Of a stretch of DNA of 64,000 bases, positions 10,933 through 21,309 are shown piece by piece. The notes beneath the pieces were generated by a model. That model made no database searches. It saw nothing but the letters and a program-made list of their open reading frames with translations, and was not told where the DNA came from. The translations under genes and the position numbers were made by a program. The stretch spans positions 11,101,845 to 11,165,844 of the forward strand of contig OZ020524.1 of NCBI GenBank assembly GCA_963971425.1, read 5' to 3'. The stretch's first letter is position 1. Every line of letters starts with the position of its first letter. This stretch comes from Bryoerythrophyllum caledonicum. Taxonomy: Eukaryota; Streptophyta; Bryopsida; Pottiales; Pottiaceae.

Positions 10933-13900
10933 ATGAACTATGAAGACTTCAAAAATTACCACTTCACGCCAATCAAACTATTAAAAAGTGCCCTAAATGT
11001 TGCTAAACAACTATTTTGCCACCCCACTTGCCCCACCACATGTCATACTCTGTGTATCATACACCCATATTCTCATACACTTAAAGACTCATTCATCACC
11101 TTCAACAATAGCATCACCCCAAGATATATCCCCACACCAATCAATCCCCCTAACCCCTCACATACATACCATCCCCATCCCCCAACATACATCCCCAAAA
11201 ACCCTACCACATATCCCATTAATAACATCATACGTCATAAACATATCCAACACAAAGACACAAATAACATACAAAATACATACACAAAATATTTATGCCA
11301 ATGGCGACACAATGATAATACATACAATAAATGGCTTCCCCAAAGAGACCTCTTTCCACGACACGATACCAATACCTCCACACATAACACTGAAAAATTA
11401 AGACAACACTACCAAAAAATTCAAAACAAAACATACTCAGAAATCATCCTAGCCCACCACCCCCAAGAACAATCCCCAGACTCAAGATCCATAACACCAC
11501 CCATAATTATCCCACTCTTAAACATCTTCATAACAGAATGCAATCCCGAAAAAGATATCCTTACATCCTCAAACACAATTCAAATAGATAACAACCAAGC
11601 ACATTTATACGAAAAAAATGGCCGACATTTATTCATCATCCCCGTTACTCGACTCCAATGGTTACGGAATCAATATAAAACAAAATTACAAACTCCTACA
11701 AACATTGAACCAAAGACCCAACCCTTTGAAACCAAACTAATATGGCTATACCAAAAATATAAATACCGAATACCAAAAACTGACCCTCTAAAAAATGCGC
11801 AATATACAATACCCACTCCCATTTTAGACGCACAAATTTCATTCTTTAACATCGAACAATCATACTTTTCTTCCCCGGTCACATGTTCCACCAAACTAAA
11901 AAAATTCCACTCACCCTTTGAAAGAGACAAAATATTTGGATCCCTAGGCAAGGCCTTTGACTATAAATGGATAGGTAATGGAATAGCTCACCCCCACAAC
12001 GAGAAAGACATGAAACAAGCCATACATTGGGCTAGACTTGCCGCCAAACATGATCCAAATAACACAAATACAATCATCATTACACCGAACAACGATTGGT
12101 ACCAAAACAACAACCAACATTCAAATCCATTTCCAGACTCCCACATCATCGCACTATTTGAGGCAGATACAATACCATACGAAGAACCTACCATTCCACC
12201 AGAGCTAAAAAAACCCCGAATCGAGCCATCTACACTACAAATACTATGCGTCCATCATCAAAATCAAACCATTGGCTCACTAGAACAACTTGCTGAACTC
12301 ACCTCCATAACAAACAATTTAAACATACACCGACTATACACAAAACCGGCCCCACCAACATCTATACAAACCCCCGTAAACAGAATTAAAAGCTGGTCAA
12401 AACTAAACTATGTCAACAAAACATTAAACTATTCCGTCATACCTTCCCTCCTCCCAAACTACCCAACTCATACCACACCAAAATCTAACCCCGCACACAG
12501 TTATTACACTGACGGCTCCTTCAAACCACCAGAACAAATTAGCCCAGGATCTTCGCGAAAAGAAAAAGCTGGCTATGGCATATATAATTCTTCCAAGGAA
12601 ATTAAACTAGCCAAAAGACTCCATGGACTACAAAATATCCTCAGAGCAGAACTCATGGCCATTCATAAAACACTACAAATCATCACAACAAAATACAACA
12701 ATGAACCTGCACATATATTCACGGACTGTATAAATGCACTTTATCTACTAAACACTCAAATAACACATCCTACCCTTCACAATAGTCACCCCAACCAAAC
12801 CAAACTAAAGTCAATGGTCCAAATGTTACAAAACCGCACACAAATCACAACCCTCCACAAAGTGAAAGCCCATGCCAACATTGATGGCAACGAACAAGTA
12901 GACAAATTAGCAAAAGAAGGCCGAGAAAAAATACACAAAATTGCGAAAGACCCACACGAATATGCCCATGCCACCCCATACTACTTTCAAAAAGAAGATT
13001 GGCCTTCCAAAGAAGATACTCCCGACAAAGGCCCGATCAGATTTTTGGACAAATATCTAAAAAAAAAAGACCTCTACAACAACCTTGATACAATCTCAGA
13101 CAACTTCCCTAATATAGAAAAGTGGACTAACAACAATGACATAGACAATGAACTCTCTACTAACTTTTGGAAAAACCCCATCATCACCGACTCACAAATC
13201 ACATGCCTTATCAAATTCCGTACCGGTCAATACATGGGTAACGCCCGTAAGCAACTCTTCTTTGGAATAGAAAGATTCCCGTCCAAAACATGCCCCATAT
13301 GCCCCTCAACGGACCCCGACACATGGCTCCATGTTCTACTTAAATGCCAAAACCACCACATTCACTCTCTAATTGTTAAAAGACATAATAAAACGGTATG
13401 GGAAGTCCGAAAACTAATCACCTCCTACAACAAATCGAGATGTTTCATACTAATGAACGCCGACACTTTTAATAACAGTCCACAAGAAAATACGGTCCCC
13501 CCTTGGCTACTCCCATGCTCAGGTATGACCCAAAGATGTCATTGCAACGCTAGGCTCAAACCGGACATCCTTTGTGTTAAAGGTTTACCATATAATGACC
13601 CACCACCCGATAACATCAACCAAGACTACACCATTCAATTCATTGTGTTCACATATTGTAACGATAGATTTTCCCCGGAAACAATCCAAAATAAAATTGA
13701 TAAATACCAACCCCTTATTGACGACATCATCGCCCTAGGATGGAATGTCGACCCCCTTATTGTAATCACATCCGGCGCTCGCGCCACCACCTTTATCCCA
13801 TCTATGAAAACTTTAAAAGACACCTTCAAGATACCCATTGAAACAATTAAAACCTCCTTTAAAAACATTAACACCATCGCTATTCAATATGCTATGTCCA

Positions 13901-13965
13901 TTCTTCTACATAAACGCAAAATTGAAAACAACCAAGCCCTCCCCGATACACAGGACCCCCCTTAA
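10933..13965 (+). CDS. LINE protein: linker, RNase H, CCHC-like knuckle and restriction-like endonuclease-like C-terminus (uninterrupted part)
   Basis: This 1010-codon open stretch continues the RT frame, so the ATG at 10933 is probably internal. After a Pro/Asn/Thr-rich linker comes RNase H: YTDGS (near 12508), RAELMAI, FTDCINAL and GNEQVDKLA (near 12895), giving the D-E-D-D set. A CPIC-x9-H-x4-C knuckle lies near 13291-13350. The last ~150 residues have KPDI (Asp at 13564), FIVFTY, NKIDKYQPL and GW-x-V-x-PLIV-x3-GA, resembling the PD-(D/E)XK-type endonuclease domains of R2-like elements. The expected acidic residue is Val at 13645 here but Glu in copy 1. The RNase H call is strong; the endonuclease call is inference from motif spacing. 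Confidence 0.8.
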   Translation: MNYEDFKNYHFTPIKLLKSALNVAKQLFCHPTCPTTCHTLCIIHPYSHTLKDSFITFNNSITPRYIPTPINPPNPSHTYHPHPPTYIPKNPTTYPINNIIRHKHIQHKDTNNIQNTYTKYLCQWRHNDNTYNKWLPQRDLFPRHDTNTSTHNTEKLRQHYQKIQNKTYSEIILAHHPQEQSPDSRSITPPIIIPLLNIFITECNPEKDILTSSNTIQIDNNQAHLYEKNGRHLFIIPVTRLQWLRNQYKTKLQTPTNIEPKTQPFETKLIWLYQKYKYRIPKTDPLKNAQYTIPTPILDAQISFFNIEQSYFSSPVTCSTKLKKFHSPFERDKIFGSLGKAFDYKWIGNGIAHPHNEKDMKQAIHWARLAAKHDPNNTNTIIITPNNDWYQNNNQHSNPFPDSHIIALFEADTIPYEEPTIPPELKKPRIEPSTLQILCVHHQNQTIGSLEQLAELTSITNNLNIHRLYTKPAPPTSIQTPVNRIKSWSKLNYVNKTLNYSVIPSLLPNYPTHTTPKSNPAHSYYTDGSFKPPEQISPGSSRKEKAGYGIYNSSKEIKLAKRLHGLQNILRAELMAIHKTLQIITTKYNNEPAHIFTDCINALYLLNTQITHPTLHNSHPNQTKLKSMVQMLQNRTQITTLHKVKAHANIDGNEQVDKLAKEGREKIHKIAKDPHEYAHATPYYFQKEDWPSKEDTPDKGPIRFLDKYLKKKDLYNNLDTISDNFPNIEKWTNNNDIDNELSTNFWKNPIITDSQITCLIKFRTGQYMGNARKQLFFGIERFPSKTCPICPSTDPDTWLHVLLKCQNHHIHSLIVKRHNKTVWEVRKLITSYNKSRCFILMNADTFNNSPQENTVPPWLLPCSGMTQRCHCNARLKPDILCVKGLPYNDPPPDNINQDYTIQFIVFTYCNDRFSPETIQNKIDKYQPLIDDIIALGWNVDPLIVITSGARATTFIPSMKTLKDTFKIPIETIKTSFKNINTIAIQYAMSILLHKRKIENNQALPDTQDPP

Positions 13966-14258
13966 ATTCTTCCCCCGCCTTGATTTATCATGACTAGTTG
14001 GTTTTGAGGTTTTTGACTATTTGTTTGATTTATGGTTGGTTCGACCAAAACTCCTTCAGAGACTGGCGTTCTTCTTCTTTTTGGATTGGTTCGTTGGCTA
14101 GTTGCTTGGTGTGTGATTTGTTGGTTGGTTGGTTGGTTTGTGGTTCTTTGGCTACTTGTTACATAGTGTCTACCCTCGAGAGAGGGAAGTAGTTCTAGCT
14201 TACTAATTCCTTGTCTTGTGGGCATGGTCTTAGTAGTGGAACGAACACACTTTATTCA
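13966..14258 (+). other. 3' UTR of LINE copy 2
   Basis: GT-rich, with ggttggttgg runs, then a conserved segment (ctttggctacttgttacata... and ...gggcatggtcttagtagtgg) shared with copies 1 and 3. No coding signal. Confidence 0.7.
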
Positions 14259-14284
14259 CGCCGGCCTCCTTCGAAGACCGGCGT
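14259..14284 (+). other. Conserved 3'-terminal LINE hairpin, copy 2
   Basis: cgccgg / ccggcg arms (6 bp perfect) enclose cctccTTCGaaga. A TTC tail follows at 14285-14297. The stem differs from copy 1, while the structure, TTCG and position are kept. Confidence 0.65.
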
Positions 14285-14297
14285 TCTTCTTCTTCTT

Positions 14298-14631
14298 GTT
14301 GGTGTGATATATGTGTGGTTTTGAAAAGGGGGGCAAATTTTTGGGCAATGTGTTCGTATTCGGGTTGTAGTTTTATGGTATTTGGTATGAAATATGTTTT
14401 GGCATTCTTTTTGTGCGAAGCGGGGTGCCATTTTAATACGTTCGGCATAGGTCCTGGGTTAATCTCTATGTCTCCTCCGATTAATATTAGTAGTTTGTAG
14501 TAGATAGGTTTTTTGTTTTGTTTTAGAATTTTTTGTTTTTGTATGTGGCTTTGGTGTTTTATTTTATGTTTTTTTGATTGTATGTGTTTGTCTTTGTATT
14601 TGTACCGGTATTTGTTTTGTAAAGTATCAAC
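14298..14631 (-). pseudogene. Fragment of an inverted LINE-like ORF with a 2A-like motif
   Basis: Reading the minus strand from 14631, an open frame encodes a Lys/Gln/His-rich stretch, then KLLILIGGDIEINPGP (14449-14496) and about 50 further residues. D-x-E-x-NPGP preceded by a hydrophobic run is the 2A ribosome-skipping consensus, known near the N-termini of some non-LTR retrotransposon ORFs. The frame then runs into the (TTC)n tail of LINE copy 2, so the ORF is cut off there. Base composition (A/C-rich sense strand) resembles the LINE copies; a shared family is inference. Confidence 0.6.
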
Positions 14632-14880
14632 TCAAATTTTTTGTATGGTTTGTAATATATGTATAATTTTATTTTTCTTTAATACGGTGTAAGTATTTGA
14701 GAAGTTTGGTATAGTATTGTATTTTGTATTTAAGATAGTGTCTAATACAATGTATGTATTTGTTCAATACAAGTATTAATATTTGTATGTAGCTAAGGTA
14801 TGTAGGAATTTGTGCTATACTATACTTTCTACTACATAGTGTCGTATAAGAAGTGTGGAGGTGGTAAATAGATTTTACCG
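14632..14880 (-). other. A/C-rich (sense minus) leader, probable 5' region of the inverted LINE fragment
   Basis: Non-coding, with short atac/taca words, upstream of the 2A-containing frame on the minus strand. Composition changes near 14860-14890, where the neighbouring gene ends. Confidence 0.4.
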
Positions 14881-14892
14881 TGTGGTCTTTGG

Positions 14893-16539
14893 TTATTGCA
14901 TGTTTGGCGGTTTGTCTTGGAGGAGTAGTAAGTTGGATTTACCGGTCACGGCGGACATCTTTTGCACTAGTGAAAACATTGTTGCTTGGATGTCTTCCAT
15001 GTGGAGTTTGAGTTCTTCGTGCTTCATGTTGGTGTAGTCCTTGTTTGCTTGGGTCACCTTTTTGTTGTTGTCTTCAATCATTTTTTCCACGTCCTTCGTG
15101 GTGCAATAGGGGGGTGATGATGAGGAGGTTTGGACGTTGAATGTAGTGATTGTGTTGATGAGGGCGGTGTTGATGTCGTCAAAGCCAAAGTCCTTGATGG
15201 CATCGGAGGTGGGTGGGTGTAGTCCTTCCAAACTCTTTGGATGGGGCAAGAAATCCATATAATTTCCATCTATCACATGTGTCTTCTTCTCAAAAGTTCT
15301 ATATACAATGGCGTTAGCACAAAGTACATTGCAACTTCCATTGTGGTAATTGTCCCTCTCTCTATGATACCAAATTTCTCTCACGTTAAGGGCTCCCATG
15401 ATCTTGTAAATCTCTCGTGAAGTGCTCATAGTCTTCAAGGTAATAGGGAGGGAAGAAAGAGTGAGGGTTAGAGCTTTTTTCCTTGCCTTTGTTTCGGTGA
15501 CTCCATTTGGTCCTTTGGTGTCCATCACTTGTCTTGGGAGTAGGATCTTGTTTTGTACCGTGATGCGGTTGGTGATCATGTTCTTCACTTGTGTTGGTAT
15601 TGAGGCTATGATGAATGCCCATGATTCATCATAGGCCTTTTGCACGTCGGTTATCTCATAGTCATGGCTTTGTGCAAAGCTATGCCCAAGGATTTCTTCA
15701 AACATCGCTTGAGCTGAAACCGCCACAAGACACTCACTTCTCACCTTTAGGGAGAGGTTAGAACCCTTGGAGAGGTTGTTAAAAGTTTTGCAAACTTTTT
15801 CAACCACATTTTGACCATCAATGTTTAGGATGAATACTCTAAGACCTTTGAGCAATGCAAGACCATCGTATTTGGGTTTAAGAAGACATACCTTAAAGCT
15901 TCCCGCCCATACTCCCTTTATTTTCCCTTGTTTGACGCTAAGACATGGTATGTATAGGGGATCATAGACACCGGTACCAAGAAAGATGTTCATTTTTTCT
16001 AATCTTTTTATTATCATGTTCTTAGCCATATCATACATGATAGGGGTGTTAGGAATTTCAAAATGAACGGCAATATGAAAGTCAAGAGACAAACCCGTGG
16101 ATTCGTTTGTCTTGACTTCGCAAGGAAGTTGTATAATGTTGTAGTGTTGCTTACCAATGCCTTTCCTTACCTCCATGGGGTACAACATTTGTGGGATTCG
16201 AGGGAAGGCCACTCAAGCGTCATGGGCCTCTTCGGCCTCTTCTTTTTTGAGTCCTCTTGTTATCATATCCGCCACCGTCTCACCGCTAAAGAGTTCTTCA
16301 GCTCCTTCCCTTGCAAGTGCTTCCATGGCCTGAAATCCCATCCAAAATTTATAAGTCGTAAAGATGGGTTTAGTGAACTTACCTTCATTGGTGCTGTACC
16401 TTTTGCTTTTCTTGCTATTGCTGGATTCGCTTTCTTTGCCTCTTGGTGTTTTTGATTTTGTGGTGAAGTTGGGGCTTGCGTCCGGTTGGTCCACCATTTC
16501 TAAGTCTTGGGATAGATTTTTTCTTGCGGTTCTTGCCAT
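14893..16539 (-). CDS. Unrecognised protein, possibly mobile-element ORF1; one in-frame stop
   Basis: Minus-strand frame from ATG at 16539 (MARTARKN...) to the stop at 14893, interrupted by a TGA at 16210-16212. Most of the second part (439 codons) looks like a real protein: mixed composition, a globular region, and a C-terminal coiled-coil-like segment (DVEKMIEDNNKK... to ...MFSLVQKMS). A strong GTAAGTT donor and ATTTCAG acceptor 53 nt apart (near 16338-16390) could mark an intron, but splicing there shifts the frame, so it is unproven. No family recognised. It may be a transposon gag/ORF1-like gene or a lineage-specific gene. It lies downstream of a possible 5' exon at 18255-18414. Confidence 0.5.
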
Positions 16540-16679
16540 GTTAGTACCACTTCTTTCTACTACTACTGCTATAGTTAGTTTGTTTGAGACTAAGTTGTGG
16601 TGGAAATTTAGTGCTAGTTTAGTGTTAGTTATTGGAGAAGAGGGAGTTTTGGAATAGGAGAAGGGGTTTAACTGGGAGA

Positions 16680-18240
16680 AAGGGGATTTAAGGAGAGAGG
16701 AAGGTCGCATGAGGGGGAGAGAGGTCGTAGAGAGAGGAGGAGGGTCACAAGGGGGGGAGAGGGAGGTTGTGGAGGGAGGGGGATCATCGTAGTGTGAGTT
16801 GGTAGGTCGTAGAGAGTTGGGGGGGGTCGCAGGGGTTGAGGAGGGTCGACGCAGGGGGGATGCATGGGGAGGGGGTTTTCTAACAGAAGCAACGGCTCTC
16901 TAGGGAGTAGTGAGGGTTCGGAGAGTGGGGCGCGAGGGGGGGGGTGAATATGAGTGAGGGTTCTGGCTTTGAGGGGGTGAGGTCGGAGAGGGTTTGTGAG
17001 GGAGAGGAAGGGGTCTGCAGGGAGTGAGGGGATGTCTGTGAGGTTTGAGAGGGGGTTTTTGGGAGGTGGGGGAGGGTCTACATATGCTGAGGAAGGGTCT
17101 GTGTGGGTTGAGGGGGGGTTTGTGAAGGTTGTGAGAGGATTAGTGAGGGTAAGGGGAGGGTTCGTGAGGGTGGAGGGAGGGTTCGTGAGGGTTGAGATCG
17201 GGTTTGTGGGGGTCGAGGGAGGTGTTGTGGGGATCGAGGGAAGGTCTGTGAGGGTCAGGAGAGAGTTTGTGAGATTCGGTGGAGAGGCGGTGAGGGTCTG
17301 AGGGGGGTCTACGGGGGTCGGGGAGGGGTCTAGAAGGGAGTCTGTGAGGAGAGGATTTGTCTTCAGGGAGAAAGCTTGTCGGGGGGGGTCTGTCGGGAGG
17401 GAGTCGGCGAATAGCCTATCTGGGTCGGGGGGGTGTCTGTGATCAGGAGGTCTTTCTGGGTCGGGAGGGAGTCTGTGATCAGGAAGTCTTTCTGGGTCGG
17501 GAGGGAGTCTGTGAGCAGGGAGTTTGTCTGTACGGGGGGAGTCGGGAGGGGGGGAGTCTGGAGTCGAGAGGGGGGGAGTTTGGCTGAGGAGAGTCGGGAG
17601 GGGAGTCGGGAGGGTTGATATCAAGTTCGTGGGAGTCGGGGGGGTGCTGTGGGGATCGAGGGAAGATCTGTGAGGGTGAGGGGAGAGTTTGTTAGACTTG
17701 GTGGAGAGATAGTGAGGGTCTGAGAGGGGTCTGCGGGGGTCGGGGAGGGGTCTGTGATGGAGTCTATGGGAGGAGAGTCTGTGAGGAGAGGGTCTATCTT
17801 GAAGGAGAGAGCTTGTTGGGAGGGGGTTGGTCGGGAGGGAGTCGGCGAATAGCTTGTCTGGGTTGGGAGGGAGTCTGTGAATAGGAGTTATGTCTGGGTC
17901 GGGAGGGAGTCTGTAAGTAGGGAGTCTATCTGGATGGGGGGAGTCAGGAGGGGGAGGGTTGGGAGGAGGGGAGTCGGGAAAGAATTTGGGAGGAAGGCTG
18001 TGGGTTGAGAATCTGCGGGGAGGGGGTCTATCGAGAAGGGGGAGTCTATCGGGAGGGGATCTATCTATAGGGAGTCTGTAGGAGTCGAGAGAAGGTTTGC
18101 GAGTGTTCAGGGGGAGGAAGAGGGGGGTGGGGGGGAGAGAGGTGGGATGTGTTGAGGTTGGAGTAGAAGGAGGTGAGGGCTGTGAGGGAAAAAGTCTGTG
18201 GAGGTGTAGGAGGGGGATTGTGGGGGTAATTTGCGGTTTT
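16680..18240. repeat. G-rich (plus strand) minisatellite region
   Basis: About 1.5 kb of degenerate units such as gtgaggg-tggaggg-agggttt and gggtcgggagggagtctgtga. A roughly 420-bp block (about 17200-17625) recurs with divergence at about 17626-17960. The long minus-strand Pro/Leu/Thr-rich frame here follows from the composition and is not supported as a gene. Dense G-runs make quadruplex formation possible. Confidence 0.75.
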
Positions 18241-18254
18241 GTGAATGAACTTAC

Positions 18255-18414
18255 CTTTTCTTTTGAGCGTTCGAGGGGTGCTTCTTGTCGCGCGCCACCT
18301 CCATGTATTGTCGTTTGCTCCAGTATTGATGCTGCGCTTCCTTACTGCTGCTGCTGCGTTGGTGGATCTAGATCTGGAAGAATTTGCGAGTGCTTCCGCG
18401 TGCAATCTACACAC
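18255..18414 (-). other. Possible 5' coding exon on the minus strand
   Basis: ATG at 18414 opens a Ser/Arg/Ala-rich 53-codon stretch, ending at AAAAG/GTAAGTTC (exon end 18255). If real, the following intron would contain the G-rich repeat and lead to the 16.5-kb gene. This is a speculative model resting on one good donor site. Confidence 0.25.
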
Positions 18415-18479
18415 ACAAACTTATTGAAATTTTTTGTTAGGGTTTGGGCGTTAAGTTTTATGTGTGTGATGTTATAATG

Positions 18480-19260
18480 AGATTTAGGTGTACTACTGTA
18501 AATGTGTGCGTATGTGGTAAAGTACAATGTGTTGTTAGAAATCACAGTGTTTAGTGTAGAAAAGAGATAGAGGTGGGTAGAGATGGCCTGATTTGGCGTG
18601 TTGTTGTTGCTTAGGAGTATATCTGCGAGTCTTGTTTTGTCGTGCGTCACTCCAGAGTCTGTTCTACGATGATGTCCTCCAGATCTGGTATACAAATGAC
18701 TTACACATATGATATCAGATCTATTGTGTACGATATGTGTGGTTCTAAGAGGGCATGGTGCAACTATGGAAATAACAACTGTAACATAAAGAGAAAGCAG
18801 CAAAGTGGAGGGAGGGTAAGAGAAAGCCTGAGGGTGGTGAAGGGCGTTGATGCGATGGCAGCGGTGCTGCCGTCCTAGATTCTTGTTGTTCTCAATGATG
18901 GCGTCAAAATCTGGATTGGAGAAGGGTGGAGGGACTCACGGGGGGGGCGTTATGTTTCGGTATCCCTCACTAGATCTAGCTCAGATCTACCATGGAAGTG
19001 TATGATGGGATCTCATTCTGAGACTAAGTCCCTTACCCTCTTCTCACCAGAATTTACGGAGCTCTACTCAACCATTCCTCCTCCAAGAATGAACAAAATT
19101 ATAAAGGCACTACCAATTGGTACTATAAGTAAAGGCCTTGGAAAGAAGGTAGTATCTCACTTCAAGCATTGTTTGTAATACCTTGTGTGTTTCATTTGCT
19201 TGTGCAATCATTTCTCTACTCCTTTTGAATCTCAATAGTGCAAACACACCCTCAGCCACT
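18480..19260. other. No supported gene; AGATCT-rich segment
   Basis: Several AGATCT/TAGATC words (18690-18990) recall the solo LTR at 40992-41877, but no alignment is evident by eye. Short ORFs are unconvincing. Confidence 0.35.
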
Positions 19261-20400
19261 AATTTTTTTGGAAAAGATATGGTGTCATACTACGTCGTGT
19301 CATACTACGTCATGTCATAATACGCAATCATTTATCTCGTTAGCATCTTTATAAGTTTGACATCCTATATAAAATTGGGCGCAAAGTGCTTGTCGCATTC
19401 CATTACTCGAATGAATAGTGGATGCAATGGAAGAAGACGTTTTGAGTGGACAATTGAAAAGCCTCTCTAATGCATTTGATTCAATATTTCTAGTGTCTCT
19501 TAGGCTTGCTACAGTTGTTTTTTTGGCTCCAGGACTGATTTTGTGAGCTGCTTGCAATTCTCTTAGAATAGCCACACCTCTCTTGGCAACAGCCTATCTT
19601 CATGCCAGCCTCCCATTGCAAAATTTTCACGTCAAATGATGTCAAGACAATAAGTTATGAGGTTTCTAGAGAAGGTTGCCATGGAAAATGTAAACATGGC
19701 AAGCAAGGTTGACCGACGGAAGCTTATCGGAGCAACAAGGGATATGCTATGGCATTTAAATGGAGACCATGGCTACTACAAACTAGACACATGATGTGAC
19801 AAAAAAATTTATGGGTGACCAGTCAGTGCTACGGTGCAGAGGGGGGCGGCAACAGCGTGGTCGACCGCACACCCCACTTGGTGTTGCGTTTTCCATCGTG
19901 GCCCGCAATGGGTGGAGCGGTGCTAGTGCTCTTGTCTTCATGGTTTTTCACTTTTTACTACAAATATGCTACAACAATTTCTTTTGGATGGTTGAATTAT
20001 TTGTATAGTCATCCAAAGTTTCAATAAGATACCTCTCCTTATTTATAATACCATTGAGCTAATTGTCATATTTAGTCTCATACATATGATATAGTTACTT
20101 ATGACTAAAAAAACTTTTGAAAGACAAATATTTTTACCATAATTGAGTATATTGGCACTATCATGTGATACAATCTCCATAATTATACTTTGTAAAGTTC
20201 TTTACATTGTGAAAAAAATTCAATCAATCTAAAAATATTGCTATACATATGTATATAATCTTTTAAACATTTTATAAATAATTTCAAGGCATATGTATAT
20301 TTTATCCAATATTTTTCATTATTATATTTTATTAGAAATTCCCTTTGAAAATAATTAAGTTGGTTTTTCTTTTTTATTTTGATATTTCAATTCTTGTTGA
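19260..20400. other. AT-rich DNA without a supported gene; short tandem gtcatactacgtc
   Basis: At about 19284-19325 the 15-17-bp unit gtcatactacgtc(gt) is repeated about three times. The remainder is AT-rich with no convincing reading frame. Confidence 0.4.

Positions 20401-20437
<37 letters not shown>
20400..20437 (+). repeat. (ATT)n microsatellite
   Basis: About a dozen perfect tat/att triplets in a row. Confidence 0.95.
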
Positions 20438-20750
20438 GATTCTTCTTTCTAATCTAACTGAATTCCATATGTAATCAATTCCTTCTCAGATTCATCTACA
20501 TTTATTCAAATTCTACTTAACACCTTTTACATATTATAACTGACCACAACGGTTCTTACTTTTAAAATCACATATACAACTACATTATAGATGGTATTTA
20601 GTGTTTGCAACACTAATTACAAACTCAAACGCTAAATGTCAATTATCCTACTAATGTAACGACACCAAATATCAAATTAAACACTAGATATCAATTTCTG
20701 TTAGTTTTGGCTTTTGTTTCATTTTAATGTCTTAGCTCATTTGGTGTTCG
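20438..20750. other. AT-rich spacer
   Basis: Nothing recognisable; words such as acactaaatatc recur loosely. Confidence 0.4.
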
Positions 20751-20830
20751 TTAACCCTTTAACGCCGGAGAGGCCCAAAATGGACCTATGCAGCAATGTC
20801 TCCAGGAATCCCGCGGCATTAAAGGGTTAA
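20751..20830. mobile_element. 72-bp TTAA-flanked miniature element
   Basis: TTAA (20751-20754) and TTAA (20827-20830) flank a 72-bp insert with 13-bp terminal inverted repeats CCCTTTAACGCCG / CGGCATTAAAGGG (one mismatch). TTAA duplication and CCC...GGG ends are typical of the piggyBac superfamily. Its termini differ from those of the larger TTAA family in this window. Confidence 0.6.
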
Positions 20831-21309
20831 GTAACAATTCATTGCAAGTCACCCCAATCTTACCACATGTCAAAGGCAAACATCCATCCATATATACCTT
20901 GAAGGCTTGTAGATCATTGTTCAATCTATCCTCCAATACACACCAACACCTTCAAAGACACATTTCCTTTCTCAAGGTCTTCATACATCCACCCCTGAAA
21001 TGGAATGATGGACCTCAAAAACCTCGTCAAAGAGGCTCTGCTTTCTGTCGGCAATGAAACCATCCAACAAAATTCATGTCAAAACATATCAACCTTCTGC
21101 TTCTAGTCCAAATCCTTCATCACGAGAATGTCCTCTACACTAGCTTCCCTGAAGATCCTCGCAGCTTTGAGATCCTTCTTGAGCCCTGAGAAGAACCGGG
21201 AGTCTAGAGATACGGCAATCGTGGGAGCTGCAATATAGAGCTCTGCCACTAAACCCTAAACCTAAGTCAGGAGCTGAACACGAAGGTGGAGCAAACCATT
21301 TCCGATAAC
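20831..21309. other. No supported gene
   Basis: A short plus-strand open stretch (20788-21057) shows no recognisable domain. Otherwise mixed-composition spacer up to the TTAA element. Confidence 0.35.

Larger units (their letters stand above)
9019..14297 (+). mobile_element. Non-LTR retrotransposon (LINE), copy 2, 5'-truncated but carrying RT
   Basis: Begins right after the TTC tail of copy 1, in the linker upstream of the RT domain (no endonuclease is seen N-terminal to RT). It continues through RT, thumb, RNase H, CCHC-like and endonuclease-like regions to a 3' UTR, hairpin (14259-14284) and (TTC)n tail. One reading frame spans almost 5 kb with four stops and no frameshift, suggesting a fairly young insertion. 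Confidence 0.85.

Noticed and set aside
9019-14860. Twin-priming inversion of one LINE
   Set aside because: The inverted 5'-like piece lies after the 3' tail rather than before the 3' part, so the order does not fit.
16668-17624. 318-codon Pro/Leu/Thr-rich minus-strand frame
   Set aside because: Translation of a G-rich minisatellite; no domain, and the frame follows from lack of stops in C-rich DNA.
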